DNA from: Shinella pollutisoli
Lineage (GTDB): Bacteria > Pseudomonadota > Alphaproteobacteria > Rhizobiales > Rhizobiaceae
DNA length: 64,000 nucleotides
NCBI RefSeq assembly: GCF_024609765.1
Contig: NZ_JANFDG010000001.1
Location: forward strand, 62,001-126,000
Direction: 5' to 3'
The translations under genes and the position numbers were made by a program. The notes under the pieces are model-generated. The model ran no database searches, was not told the DNA's origin, and worked only from the letters and a program-made list of their open reading frames with translations. Every line of letters begins with the position of its first letter. Position 1 is the first letter of the stretch. Of the stretch, positions 11,474-20,039 are shown one piece after another.

Positions 11474-12874
11474 TCACACGGTGGTGTCGTTGTAGGCCGC
11501 GACGACCCAGTTCGTCTGGTCGTCCGTGAGCGACGGGACCCGGCCATTCGTCAGTTCGTCGATCTGGGCGTCGGTCAGGGCCATGAAGTCGTTTTCCTGC
11601 AGGCCCTTCAGGGCGGCCGTGCTGATGGCCGCGAACTCGCCGGTCGCGAAGAGGGCGATATCGCCGTCCTCGAGGGCCGCGATCTGGCTCGACGACAGGA
11701 CGCCGATCTGGGCGCTGGTCAGTGCCGTGACCTGGTCGTCGGTCAGGGCCACGATCTGGGCGGACGTCAGCACCTTGACGAGGTCGGTGCTCAGGCCGCC
11801 GACGACGTCCTCGTCCAGCGCCGCGAGGTGCGTGGTGGACAGGGCGGCGAAGGCCTTCGAGTTCAGGGCGTTGACGTCGCCCGTCTCGAGCGTGCCCGCC
11901 TGAGCGGCGGTCAGGCCGGCAATGCCGGCCGCGCTGATGGCGGCGAGCTTGTCGGTGGACCAGGCGCCGAAGGCCGTGTCGCTGATGGCGCCGATCTGGG
12001 TGCTGCTCAGGACCGCGATCTGGGCCGACGTCAGCGCGCCGGCCTGCGTGTTGTCGAGTGCGGCGACGTTCAGGGCCTGGATCTGCTTGGACGACAGGGC
12101 GGCGACCTTGTCGGTGCCCCAGCCGCTGACCTCGTCGGCGGTCAGGATGGCGACCTGGTCGGTGGTGAGCGACTTGATCTGGTCGATCGTCAGCGCACCG
12201 CCGCCGGTAGCGTCGAGTGCTGCGATGTTGGCGGTGGACAGGCTGGCGACGGCCTTGCTGTTGAGCGCGCCGAGGTTGGCGGCACCGCTCGTCGAGTCGT
12301 TGAAGAGCGCGACGATGTCCTGCGTCTGGAGGCCGGCGGCGCCCGCGGCGGAGAGGCCGGCGATCTGGGCGGAGCTCAGGGCGGCAGCGGCGGCGTCGCC
12401 GAGAGCCGTGACCTGCGCCGAGGTCAGCTTGCCGACCTGTGCCGCGTCGAGATGGGCGATGGAGGCGGCGCTGAGCTGCGAAGCGTCCAGTGCCGAAATC
12501 TGCTTGGATGTCAGGGCCTTGATCTGGTCCGTCTTGAAGGCGTCCAGTTCGGTGGAGGTGAGCTGGCTGATCAGGCCGGTCGACAGGCCCGAGATCTGAC
12601 CGGAGGCGAGAGCGACGCCCGCTTCCGTGCTGGTGTTGATCTTCTGGAGCTGACCGAGCGTGAGACCGGCAAGGGCGCCCGTCGACAGGCTGCTGAGCTT
12701 CAGCGATTCGATTTCGTCGTTGTCGATCACGGCGAGCTGGCTGGAGGAGAGCGCGGCGACGTGTTCGGTCTTCAGGGCGGCGACGGCGGCGGTGTCGAGA
12801 TTCTTGACCGACGTGGTGGAAAGCCCCTTGATCTGCGAAACGGACAGGTTCGAGACAAACGTAGCGAGTGACAT
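11474..12874 (-). CDS. Octapeptide-repeat surface-type protein (smaller paralogue)
   Basis: 466 residues, composed almost entirely of degenerate 8-residue repeats with pattern A-L-(S/T)-(S/T)-x-Q-(I/V)-x, for example ALTSAQIGVLSSSQIAAL. Roughly 50 repeats are estimated from length. It opens with a non-repeat cap ending in NLSVSQIKGLS and closes with WVVAAYNDTTV; the larger paralogue has matching caps (LSVSQIRALS, AVVAAYVEFGT). No signal peptide or transmembrane segment is visible, so export, if any, would be by a C-terminal-signal route such as type I secretion. I do not recognise a named family. A GGGG tract lies about 10 bases before the chosen ATG at 12874. Expression may be CtrA-linked through the box at 13247. 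Confidence 0.85.
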   Translation of the reverse strand: MSLATFVSNLSVSQIKGLSTTSVKNLDTAAVAALKTEHVAALSSSQLAVIDNDEIESLKLSSLSTGALAGLTLGQLQKINTSTEAGVALASGQISGLSTGLISQLTSTELDAFKTDQIKALTSKQISALDASQLSAASIAHLDAAQVGKLTSAQVTALGDAAAAALSSAQIAGLSAAGAAGLQTQDIVALFNDSTSGAANLGALNSKAVASLSTANIAALDATGGGALTIDQIKSLTTDQVAILTADEVSGWGTDKVAALSSKQIQALNVAALDNTQAGALTSAQIAVLSSTQIGAISDTAFGAWSTDKLAAISAAGIAGLTAAQAGTLETGDVNALNSKAFAALSTTHLAALDEDVVGGLSTDLVKVLTSAQIVALTDDQVTALTSAQIGVLSSSQIAALEDGDIALFATGEFAAISTAALKGLQENDFMALTDAQIDELTNGRVPSLTDDQTNWVVAAYNDTTV

Positions 12875-13054
12875 GAATGTACCCCAAGGTTGAAGTTGGC
12901 AGATGTGATCACCCGCCGCTCGTCCGTGAACGCAAGGAGCCTCACCGCAAGAGCCGACAGACCCGTGCGCATGATGCGGCGTCGCCGTCCTCCGTGCCGC
13001 AAACGGCATCCTGAGGCCCGGCACCGCCCTTGACCGGCGATAGTGCTAGGTGAA

Positions 13055-13104
13055 ACATGGCTCGCGCGAGCCAGCGCATCGGAATGGCATCATGCATCCA
13101 GAGC
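13055..13104 (-). repeat. 50-base upstream block shared by both octapeptide-repeat genes (copy 1)
   Basis: By eye, 41 of 50 bases match the block at 16320-16369, both in the same orientation and both upstream of a repeat-protein gene. It includes a palindrome GGCTCGCGCGAGCC and the sequence CATCATGCATCC. It is probably a conserved leader or operator kept after gene duplication. Confidence 0.65.
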
Positions 13105-13246
13105 AACGAACGTCTCTGATCCCCACGCCCTTGAAAGCAATCGTCCCCGCGCCCGGTGCCATCCCGCCTGCATCGGCGTGAAAGCACCCGTGCGCCCATA
13201 TTTCGCGCGGGACTTTCGCATTCACGAGAAAATTATTCGGGAGCCT

Positions 13247-13261
13247 TTAATTTAGCGTTAA
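13247..13261 (-). promoter_or_regulatory. CtrA-type box TTAA-N7-TTAA upstream of the 466-residue repeat protein
   Basis: Reads TTAACGCTAAATTAA on the minus strand, an exact match to the TTAA-N7-TTAA core of the alphaproteobacterial cell-cycle regulator CtrA. It is 373 bases from the start codon, rather far, but in the same relative order (CtrA box, conserved block, gene) as in the paralogue. Confidence 0.55.
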
Positions 13262-13315
13262 TGCTGCGCCAAATTCTTGTTTTCGTTGCAACAACACGCG
13301 CGTGTCCGAACGCGC

Positions 13316-13355
13316 GAAACGGACGGCACGCAAGCATGCCGTCCGCTCCCGTTTC
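13316..13355 (-). terminator. Hairpin downstream of the 938-residue repeat gene
   Basis: Arms GGACGGCA (13321-13328) and TGCCGTCC (13337-13344), flanked by GAAAC and GTTTC, follow the stop codon by about 30 bases on the minus strand. It resembles the hairpin after the smaller paralogue and probably terminates transcription or stabilises the message. Confidence 0.5.
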
Positions 13356-13375
13356 TCGTCCGAATGCGATGGCGG

Positions 13376-16192
13376 TCAGGTGCCGAATTCGACGTAGGCC
13401 GCGACCACCGCATCGATCTGGCCCCTGCTCATCGCCTGCGCCTGGGCCGTCGTGAGGCTGTTGAGCTGCGCCGAGCTCAGGCCGGCGATGTTGGCCGTCG
13501 ACAGTCCCGACACGGCCCGCGTGTTGATCGCCGCGATCTCCTCGGTCTTGAAGGTCTGGATGTCCTCCAGCAGCATCGCCGCGATCTGGCGGCTCGTCAG
13601 CGCGCCGATCTGCGTCGAATCGAGGAGGTCGATCTGGTCGCTCGTCAGCGCGACGATCTGGTCGCTCGTCAGGGCGGCGATCTGCCCGGTCTTCAGCGCG
13701 GCGATCTGGCCGCTCGTCAGGGCGGCGACCGCATCGGCGGAGAGCCGCGACAGCGCCCGCGCATTGATCAGCGCCACCTCGTCGGCCGTGAAGGTCTCCA
13801 GGTCCTCGGCCTCCAGGCCGGCGATGCCGGCGGCGGAGAGCGCGGCGACCTGGCTGCTCGTCAGCGCGGCCGCCTGGGCGGTCGAAAGCGCCGCGACCTG
13901 GCCGCTCTTCAGCCCGGCGACGAGGCCGGTGGAGAGCGCGGCCGTCTGGGCGGTGGAAAGCGCCGTCACGTCGAGGCCCGCGGCCTGGCGCCCGGTCAGC
14001 GCGCCGACCTGGGCCGTGCTCAACGCGCCGACCTGCCCCGGCGCGAGCGCGGCGAGCTGGGCGGTGGAAAGCACCGCGATCTGCGCATCGGTGAGCGCCG
14101 CGATCTGCGCGGTGGAGAGGGCGCCGAGAGCGGCGGTGGACAGGCGCGACAGCGCCTGCGTCCTGATGAGCGCGATCTCCGCCGTCGTGAAGGTCCCGAT
14201 GTCCTCGGCCTCGAGGCCGGCGATGGCGCCTGCCGACAGGGCCACGACCTGGTCGCTCGTCAGCGCGGCCGCCTGGCCGGTGGAAAGGGCGGCGATCTGG
14301 TCGCTCTTCAGGCCGGCGATCAGGGCGGTCGACAGGGCGGCCGTCTGCCCGGTGGAAAGCAGGGTGATGTCCAGCCCCGCGGCCTGGCGCGCGGCCAGCG
14401 CGCCGATCTGCGCAGTGCTCAGCGCGCCGACCTGCTCCGGCGTCATCGCGGCAAGCTGGGCGGTGGAGAGTGCTGCCACCTGGCCTTCGCTCAGGGCGCC
14501 GATCTGGCCCGTGGACAGGGCGACGAGCGCGCCGGTCGACAGACGCGGCAGCGCCTGCGTCTTGATGAGCGCGATCTCCGCCGTCGTGAAGGTCGCGATA
14601 TCCTCGCCCTCCAGGCCGGCGAGCGCCGTTGCCGAGAGCGCGGCGACCTGGCCGCTCGTCAGCGCCGAGGCCTGGTCGGTCGAGAGCGCTGCGAGCTGAT
14701 CGCTCTTCAGCGCGGCGACGAAGGCCGTCGACAGGGCCGCCGTCTGCGCCGTCGACAGGACGGCCACGTCGAAGCCCGCGACCTGCCGCGGGCCCAGCGC
14801 GGCGACCTGCGCCGTGTCGAACGACCCGAACTGCTCGGGCGTGAGCGCCCCAAGCTGCAGGGTCGAGAGCGCGGCGACCTGCGCCGTCGTCAGCGCGGCG
14901 AGCTGTGCGCTGGAAAGCGCCGCGACGGCGTTCGCCGACAGCCGCGACAGCGACTGCGTCTTGATGAGGGCGATCTCCGCCGTCGTGAAGGTCTCGATGT
15001 CCTCGGCCTCCAGGCCGGCGATGGCGCCTGCCGACAGGGCCGCGACCTGGCTGCTCGTGAGCGCCGCGGCCTGGTCGGTCGAGAGTGCGGCGAGCTGGTC
15101 GCTCTTCAACGCGGCGACGAAGGCGGTCGACAGGGCCGCCGTCTGGGCGGCCGAAAGCGCCGTCACGTCGAAGCCGGCCACCTGCCGGGCGGTCAGTGCG
15201 GCGACCTGCGACGTGTTCAGCGCACCGACCTGCTCGGGCGACAGCGCGGCGAGCTGGGCGGTGGAGAGGGAGGCGACCTGCTCGGTGGTGAACGCCGCCA
15301 CCTGGGCGGTGGAAAGCGCGCCGAGCGTTTCCGGGGTGAGGCCGGTCAGCGACCTCGTGGCGATCGCCGCGATCTCGGCGGCCGTGAAGGTCGCGACATT
15401 CTCCGGCGCCATCGCCCGCAGCGCCACCGCCGACAGGGCGGCGATCTGGCCACTCGTGAGCGCGGCGGCCTGCTCGGCCGAGAGTGCCGCGGCCTGGCCG
15501 CTCTTGAGCGCGCCGACGAGGCTCGTCGAGAGCGCGGCGGTCTGGGCGGTCGAAAGCAGGGTCACGTCGAGGCCGGAGGCCTGGCGCACGCCGAGCGCGC
15601 CGACCTGCGCGGTGTTCATCGCGGCGAAGTGATCGGCCGAGAGGGCGGCGGTCTGGCCGGGCGACAGGGCGGCGATCTGGGCGGTGGAAAGCGCGCCCAC
15701 CTGGCCGGCGGAAAGGGCGGCGACCGCATCGGTCGACAGGCCCGGCAGCGCATCGGGACGGATCGCCGCGATCTCGTCGGTGGTGAAGGTCGCGATGTCC
15801 TCGGGCGAGAGCGCCCGGAGCTCGTTGAGGCCGAGAACGGCGATCTGCCCGCTCGTGAAGGCGGCGATCTGGTCGGATTCGAGCGCGCCGATCTGCTTCG
15901 AATAGAGCGCGGCCACCTGCCCGGTGGACAGCACCTGGATCTGCTGCGAGGACAGGACGGCGAGCTGGTCGGCCGTCAGGCCGACGATCGCGCTCGGCGA
16001 GACGGCGCCGATCTGCTGTGCGTTCAGCGAATTGACATATTGCGCGCCGATGGCGGCGACCTGGCGCGCGTTCAGCGCGCCAATCTGCTCCGCGCTGAGG
16101 GCGGCCACGTCCTGCGCGGTCCAGTCCTGGATCGAGGCCGGCGAGAGGGCCCGGATCTGGCTGACGGACAGCGTGGGAACGATCGATGTCAT
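13376..16192 (-). CDS. Large octapeptide-repeat surface-type protein
   Basis: 938 residues, more than 100 degenerate octapeptides by length, consensus A-L-(S/T)-(S/T)-x-Q-(I/V)-x as in LTSDQIVALTSDQID. A higher-order unit of 133 residues is stacked on this: a break motif F-(T/K)-x-x-E-(I/V)-A-x-I recurs seven times, preceded by G-L-E-x-E-D-I or similar, and a 13-residue insertion (FDVAVLSTAQTAA type) interrupts the 8-residue phase once per unit. N-terminal (LSVSQIRALS) and C-terminal (AVVAAYVEFGT) caps match the smaller paralogue. The ATG at 16192 follows GGAAGG. No signal peptide, cysteine-rich region or membrane helix is seen. Its function is unknown; a secreted or surface fibrous protein is my inference. 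Confidence 0.85.
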   Translation of the reverse strand: MTSIVPTLSVSQIRALSPASIQDWTAQDVAALSAEQIGALNARQVAAIGAQYVNSLNAQQIGAVSPSAIVGLTADQLAVLSSQQIQVLSTGQVAALYSKQIGALESDQIAAFTSGQIAVLGLNELRALSPEDIATFTTDEIAAIRPDALPGLSTDAVAALSAGQVGALSTAQIAALSPGQTAALSADHFAAMNTAQVGALGVRQASGLDVTLLSTAQTAALSTSLVGALKSGQAAALSAEQAAALTSGQIAALSAVALRAMAPENVATFTAAEIAAIATRSLTGLTPETLGALSTAQVAAFTTEQVASLSTAQLAALSPEQVGALNTSQVAALTARQVAGFDVTALSAAQTAALSTAFVAALKSDQLAALSTDQAAALTSSQVAALSAGAIAGLEAEDIETFTTAEIALIKTQSLSRLSANAVAALSSAQLAALTTAQVAALSTLQLGALTPEQFGSFDTAQVAALGPRQVAGFDVAVLSTAQTAALSTAFVAALKSDQLAALSTDQASALTSGQVAALSATALAGLEGEDIATFTTAEIALIKTQALPRLSTGALVALSTGQIGALSEGQVAALSTAQLAAMTPEQVGALSTAQIGALAARQAAGLDITLLSTGQTAALSTALIAGLKSDQIAALSTGQAAALTSDQVVALSAGAIAGLEAEDIGTFTTAEIALIRTQALSRLSTAALGALSTAQIAALTDAQIAVLSTAQLAALAPGQVGALSTAQVGALTGRQAAGLDVTALSTAQTAALSTGLVAGLKSGQVAALSTAQAAALTSSQVAALSAAGIAGLEAEDLETFTADEVALINARALSRLSADAVAALTSGQIAALKTGQIAALTSDQIVALTSDQIDLLDSTQIGALTSRQIAAMLLEDIQTFKTEEIAAINTRAVSGLSTANIAGLSSAQLNSLTTAQAQAMSRGQIDAVVAAYVEFGT
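13548..15800 (-). repeat. 399-bp tandem supra-repeats within the large repeat protein gene
   Basis: The same base triplet of the recurring break motif falls at 13788, 14187, 14586, 14985, 15384 and 15783, exactly 399 bases apart each time, with a seventh copy 240 bases away at 13548. So the gene grew by duplication of a 133-codon unit, and the last unit lost 159 bases (53 codons). Copies have diverged but kept phase. Confidence 0.85.
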
Positions 16193-16319
16193 GGGCCTAC
16201 CTTCCAATTCGCAAAGTCATTTCCTGACACCGGGAACGCATAAGGCTAAGGGCCTCTTCGTTCCCCGCAATGCCATGTCGGCGGCAATACGCGAGCACAG
16301 GTCGGAAAAGATTGAAAAT

Positions 16320-16369
16320 ACATGGCTCTGGCGAGCCGGCGCGCTGGAAGGACATCATGCATCCGGAGC
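16320..16369 (-). repeat. 50-base upstream block shared by both octapeptide-repeat genes (copy 2)
   Basis: Partner of 13055-13104 (41 of 50 identical by eye). The central palindrome here is imperfect (GGCTCTGGCGAGCC). It lies 128 bases upstream of the start codon at 16192. Confidence 0.65.
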
Positions 16370-16496
16370 CGGCGGGCGGCTTCGGATTCCTGCGCCGAGG
16401 CGAGGCCCGTCCTGGAACAGGATCGCCGGTGTCGCTCCGGCGCGGCATGTCCTTCGGCAGGGTTCTCCCGATGGGCAAAGAGTTAGTCAGGGGTCG

Positions 16497-16511
16497 TTAA
16501 TTTTCGGTTAA
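16497..16511 (-). promoter_or_regulatory. CtrA-type box TTAA-N7-TTAAC upstream of the large repeat protein
   Basis: Reads TTAACCGAAAATTAAC on the minus strand, matching the full TTAA-N7-TTAAC consensus including the final C. It is 305 bases from the start codon and 128 bases upstream of the conserved 50-base block. Confidence 0.6.
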
Positions 16512-16552
16512 AGCCGGCGCTCCGCACCGCCCCTGCCCTCGCCCTGCGGCCC

Positions 16553-17254
16553 TCACTCGAACAGCTCGGGATGGGCCGCCTCGATCTGCGGCAGGTCGGC
16601 GAGGATGCCGTTGAGATGGCCGCGCATGGCGCCGGCCGCGGCCTCGGCGTCCCTGGCGTCGATCGCCGCGATGATCGCCTCGTGCTCGCCGATCAGCTTC
16701 GTCATCGAATCCGGGTGGCGGAGCTGCAGGTTGCAGACCCGGTCCATGTGCGCCTTGATGTCGGATATGGCGTTCCAGGCGAGCCCGCAGCCCGCCCCCT
16801 CGGCGATGGCGATGTGGAACTGCTCATCCTCGCGGCGGAAGGCGTTGTGGTCGTGCGCCTCCATCGCCGCCTTCTGCCGGGTGAGGATCGCGTCGATGCG
16901 CCGCCGCGTCCAGGAATCGAAGCTCTCGCTCGCCCGCCGCGCCACCGCCACCTCGATCGCCTCGCGCACGAAGCGCGCCTCCGTCATCTGCCGCGCCGAG
17001 ATGCGCACCACCACCGTGCCGCGGTTCGGGCGGATTTCGACCAGCTTCGACTTGCCGAGCGCGATCAGCGCCTCGCGCACCGGCTGGCGCGACACGCCCA
17101 TGCGGGTGGCGATCTCCTGCTCGGAGAGGCGCGTGCCGGGGGCGAGCTCCAGCCGGATGATCTGCTCGCGAAGGTCACGCTCGACCTGTGCCGCCGCCGT
17201 CTCGCCGGTGTCCATCTTCAGGGATTCAAGGTTCATCTCTTTCGCCGCCGTCAT
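16553..17254 (-). CDS. GntR family (FCD/FadR subfamily) transcriptional regulator
   Basis: 233 residues from the ATG at 17254. An N-terminal winged helix contains the GntR signature LRLSEQEIATRMGVSRQPV-like region (LSEQEIATRMGVSRQPVREA), and an all-helical FCD effector domain follows with histidines suitable for metal and acid binding (HIAIAEGAG, GEHEAIIAAI, MRGHL). It is divergent from the uronate operon, so it most likely represses that operon until a sugar acid binds. The start is not certain; an ATG at 17236 is also possible because neither has a strong ribosome site. Confidence 0.85.
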   Translation of the reverse strand: MTAAKEMNLESLKMDTGETAAAQVERDLREQIIRLELAPGTRLSEQEIATRMGVSRQPVREALIALGKSKLVEIRPNRGTVVVRISARQMTEARFVREAIEVAVARRASESFDSWTRRRIDAILTRQKAAMEAHDHNAFRREDEQFHIAIAEGAGCGLAWNAISDIKAHMDRVCNLQLRHPDSMTKLIGEHEAIIAAIDARDAEAAAGAMRGHLNGILADLPQIEAAHPELFE

Positions 17255-17277
17255 GCGTTGACATCCGCTTCGAACCA

Positions 17278-17294
17278 CCATACAGTACCATACA
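17278..17294. promoter_or_regulatory. Candidate GntR operator (direct repeat CCATACA-N3-CCATACA)
   Basis: CCATACA occurs at 17278-17284 and 17288-17294, ten bases apart (one helical turn), between the regulator and the operon it faces. The spacing and position fit an operator; the binding protein is inferred from context. Confidence 0.45.
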
Positions 17295-17383
17295 TCTTAA
17301 GCGCAACAGAAATCCGGCGGCCCGAAAAGCCGGATGAACGACAGGGAGGGGCCGGCACCCGCGTGCCCGGCCGAGGAAAGATA

Positions 17384-18898
17384 TTGCTGCCAAACTTCAT
17401 CGCACCCGATTCCAACGATCCCCGGCTCGGCATTAAATCCCGCTACCGGATGCTTGTCGATGGCAAGTCCGTCGATGCGGCCTCCGGCAGGACGATCGAC
17501 CGCGTCAGCCCCGGCCATGCCGGCATGGTGGTGGGCACCTGGCCGGACGCCTCGGCCGACGACGTGCGCGCCGCCGTCGCCGCCGCGCGCCGCGCCTTCG
17601 ACACCGGCCCGTGGCCGCGCATGTCGGGGGCGGAGCGCTCCCGCCTGATGTTCAAGGTGGCGGACCTCATCCTTTCCCATCAGGAGGAGCTGGCGCTCGC
17701 CGAGAGCCTGGAAGTCGGCAAGCCGATCGCGCAGGCGCGCGGCGAGATCGGCTTCTGCGCCGACCTCTGGTCCTATGCGGCCGGGCAGGCCCGCGCGCTG
17801 GAAGGCCAGAGCCACAACAATATCGGCGACGACCGCCTCGGCCTCGTGCTGCGCGAGCCGGTCGGCGTCGTCGGCATCATCACGCCGTGGAACTTCCCCT
17901 TCATCATCGCCTCCGAGCGCGTGCCGTGGGCGATCGGCGCCGGCTGCACCGTGGTGCTGAAGCCCTCCGAGTTCACCTCCGGCACCTCGATCCGCATGGC
18001 CGAGCTCGCCCGCGAGGCCGGCATTCCCGACGGCGTCTTCAACGTCGTCACCGGCTACGGCGATCCGGCCGGCCAGGTGCTGGCCGAGGACCCGGGCACG
18101 GACATGGTCGCCTTCACCGGTTCCGTGCGCGTCGGCACGAAGCTCGGCGAGATCGCCGCGCGCAGCGTCAAGCGCGTCGGGCTGGAGCTCGGCGGCAAGG
18201 GCCCGCAGATCGTCTTCGCCGACGCCGACCTCGACGCGGCCGCCGACGGCATCGCCTACGGCGTCTACCACAATGCCGGCCAGTGCTGCATCTCCGGCAG
18301 CCGCCTCCTGGTCGAGGAGAGCATCCGCGACGCGCTGATGGAGCGCCTTCTCGACATCTCGCGCAGGGTAACCTTCGGCGACCCGCTGAACGAACGCACC
18401 AAGATCGGCGCGATGATCTCGGAAGCCCATGCCGAGAAGGTGCATTCCTACGTGGAAGCCGGTGTCGCCGCAGGCGCGAAGCTGCTTCTCGGCGGCGAGC
18501 GGATCGGCCGCGACGCCGGCCTCTACTATGCGCCGACGGTCTTTGCCGGCGTGACGCCGGACATGTCCATCGCTCGCGAGGAGATCTTCGGGCCGGTGCT
18601 GTCGACGCTGACCTTCAGGACGGCGGACGAGGCGGTCGCGCTCGCCAATGCCAGCGAATACGGGCTTTCGGCCTGCGTCTGGTCCACCAATCTCGAAAAC
18701 GCGCTGCAGAGCATCCGCCGCATCCGCGCCGGCCGCTGCTGGATCAACAGCGTCATCGACGGCACGCCGGAGCTGCCGATCGGCGGCTACAAGAAGAGCG
18801 GGCTGGGCCGGGAGCTCGGCCGCTACGGCTTCGACGAATATTCGCAGTTCAAGGGCGTCCACGTGACGCTCGGGCGCCCGGCGCCCTGGTTCGCATAA
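17384..18898 (+). CDS. NAD(P)-dependent aldehyde dehydrogenase
   Basis: 504 residues from a TTG at 17384, which has a good ribosome site (GAGGAAAG) 3 to 10 bases away; an ATG at 17450 would give 482 residues. It is a complete ALDH: cofactor loop TPWNFPFIIA, FTGSVRVG, the catalytic glutamate in LELGGKGP, the catalytic cysteine in NAGQCCISGSR, and EEIFGPVLS near the end. It is the first gene of the uronate operon and probably oxidises a sugar-derived semialdehyde such as 2,5-dioxopentanoate, or an aldehyde released from the imported sugar. Substrate is inferred only from the neighbours. Confidence 0.88.
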   Translation: MLPNFIAPDSNDPRLGIKSRYRMLVDGKSVDAASGRTIDRVSPGHAGMVVGTWPDASADDVRAAVAAARRAFDTGPWPRMSGAERSRLMFKVADLILSHQEELALAESLEVGKPIAQARGEIGFCADLWSYAAGQARALEGQSHNNIGDDRLGLVLREPVGVVGIITPWNFPFIIASERVPWAIGAGCTVVLKPSEFTSGTSIRMAELAREAGIPDGVFNVVTGYGDPAGQVLAEDPGTDMVAFTGSVRVGTKLGEIAARSVKRVGLELGGKGPQIVFADADLDAAADGIAYGVYHNAGQCCISGSRLLVEESIRDALMERLLDISRRVTFGDPLNERTKIGAMISEAHAEKVHSYVEAGVAAGAKLLLGGERIGRDAGLYYAPTVFAGVTPDMSIAREEIFGPVLSTLTFRTADEAVALANASEYGLSACVWSTNLENALQSIRRIRAGRCWINSVIDGTPELPIGGYKKSGLGRELGRYGFDEYSQFKGVHVTLGRPAPWFA

Positions 18899-19023
18899 GG
18901 AAGGCCGCGTCCCGCGGCGCTTCAAGGAGGGAAATCCCGGCTGGCGCGATCTTTGGTCGGAGCCCGCCAGCCGGGACCTGGGTCTTTCGACCCGCATTGC
19001 ACATCCAAAGGGAGGATACGCAA

Positions 19024-19974
19024 ATGAAGTTGACCAGGTTGAGAACCGCGGCTGTCGCCGCGGGCCTTGCCACCATGCTCGGCTCGACGGCGCTCGCCGC
19101 CGACGTCAAGGCGACGATGATCATCTACCTGGACCCCAGTGTCCAGTTCTTTAATCCGGTGGTGAAGGGGGCGCAAGACGCCGCCGCGCAGTTCGGCGTC
19201 GATCTCGACGTGCAATATGCCAACAACGACCCGGTGCGCCAGAACGACCTGATCGAGAGCGCGACGGCCAGCGGCGTCGACGGCATCGCCGTCGCCATCT
19301 CCTCGTCCGACGCCTTCGACGACAGCATCTGCGCCGCCGTCAAGGCCGGCATCGTCGTCATCGGCTTCAACAACGACGACCTGGAAGGCGCCAAGGGCAA
19401 TTGCCGCCAGGCCTATGTCGGCATGGACGAGTTCGCCTCCGGCTACGAGCTTGGCAACCGCATGATCAAGGAGTTCGGGCTGAAGGAAGGCGACGTCGTC
19501 TTCAATCCGCGCGAGATCCCCGAGGCGAGCTTCGCCGTCGCCCGCGGCGGCGGCATCGAGAAGGCGATGGGCGAGAACGGCATCAAGGTCGAGACGGTGC
19601 GTGCCGGCCTCGATCCGGCCGAGGCACAGAACATCATCGCCCAGTTCCTGATCGCCAATCCGGGCGTCAAGGCCCTGTTCGGCACCGGCTCGGTCACGTC
19701 GACCGTCGGCGCGGGCGCGATCAAGGACGCCGGCGTCGACATCCCGTTCGGCGGCTTCGACCTCGCGGTCGAGATCGTCAACGCGGTCGAGTCCGGCGCG
19801 ATGTTCGCCACCATGGACCAGCAGCCCTACCTGCAGGGCTACTACCCCATCGCCCAGATCGCGCTGGCCAAGAAATACGGCCTGACCCCCACCGACATCG
19901 ACACGGGACAGGGCGCCTTCCTCGACAAGTCGCGCATCGGCACGCTGAAGCCGCTGATCGGCACCTATCGCTAA
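19024..19974 (+). CDS. Sugar ABC transporter periplasmic substrate-binding protein
   Basis: 316 residues with a clear Sec signal peptide (basic start, hydrophobic core, cleavage after STALAA). It belongs to the RbsB-like family (Peripla_BP_4): FFNPVVKGAQDAA, ESATASGVDGIAVAISSSDA and a C-terminal MDQQPYLQGYYPIA hinge region. It captures a sugar or sugar acid in the periplasm for the permease and ATPase that follow. Ribosome site GGGAGG lies upstream of the ATG. With kduI and kduD nearby, a uronide-type ligand is likely. Confidence 0.92.
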   Translation: MKLTRLRTAAVAAGLATMLGSTALAADVKATMIIYLDPSVQFFNPVVKGAQDAAAQFGVDLDVQYANNDPVRQNDLIESATASGVDGIAVAISSSDAFDDSICAAVKAGIVVIGFNNDDLEGAKGNCRQAYVGMDEFASGYELGNRMIKEFGLKEGDVVFNPREIPEASFAVARGGGIEKAMGENGIKVETVRAGLDPAEAQNIIAQFLIANPGVKALFGTGSVTSTVGAGAIKDAGVDIPFGGFDLAVEIVNAVESGAMFATMDQQPYLQGYYPIAQIALAKKYGLTPTDIDTGQGAFLDKSRIGTLKPLIGTYR

Positions 19975-20039
19975 CCGCCTCCGGCGGGGAACCGGCCGCA
20001 CATGTCGGTTCCCCTCCCCCAACGATCGAGTGCCAGACC

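Larger units (their letters stand above)
12875..13375. other. Intergenic region between the two octapeptide-repeat genes
   Basis: 501 bases with no convincing gene. It holds the upstream region of the 466-residue protein, including the conserved 50-base block (13055-13104) and a CtrA-type box (13247-13261), and the hairpin that ends the 938-residue gene (13316-13355). Short open frames here have no clear ribosome site and no recognisable product. Confidence 0.7.
16193..16552. other. Upstream region of the large repeat protein
   Basis: 360 bases without a supported gene. It contains the second conserved 50-base block, a CtrA-type box and the promoter region. On the other side lies the stop of the GntR regulator gene. 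Confidence 0.7.

Noticed and set aside
12942-13199. Small leader peptide in the conserved 50-base block
   Set aside because: Both blocks can be read as MHDxxPxRxLARAM, but base changes are not biased to third codon positions and neither has a ribosome site; a DNA-level element is more likely.
13376-16192. Direct repeats as a CRISPR array
   Set aside because: The 24-base repeats are in frame, coding, degenerate and have no spacers between them; no cas genes were seen.
13277-16243. 988-residue open frame on the plus strand opposite the large repeat gene
   Set aside because: It is a mirror of the repeat gene: a repetitive, arginine-rich product created by high GC and 24-base periodicity. The minus-strand gene has a ribosome site, end caps and sensible composition.
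16571-17383. Long N-terminal extension of the aldehyde dehydrogenase
   Set aside because: The frame runs open through the GntR gene on the other strand, but the extension has no ALDH similarity and aldehyde dehydrogenases start near 17384 or 17450.
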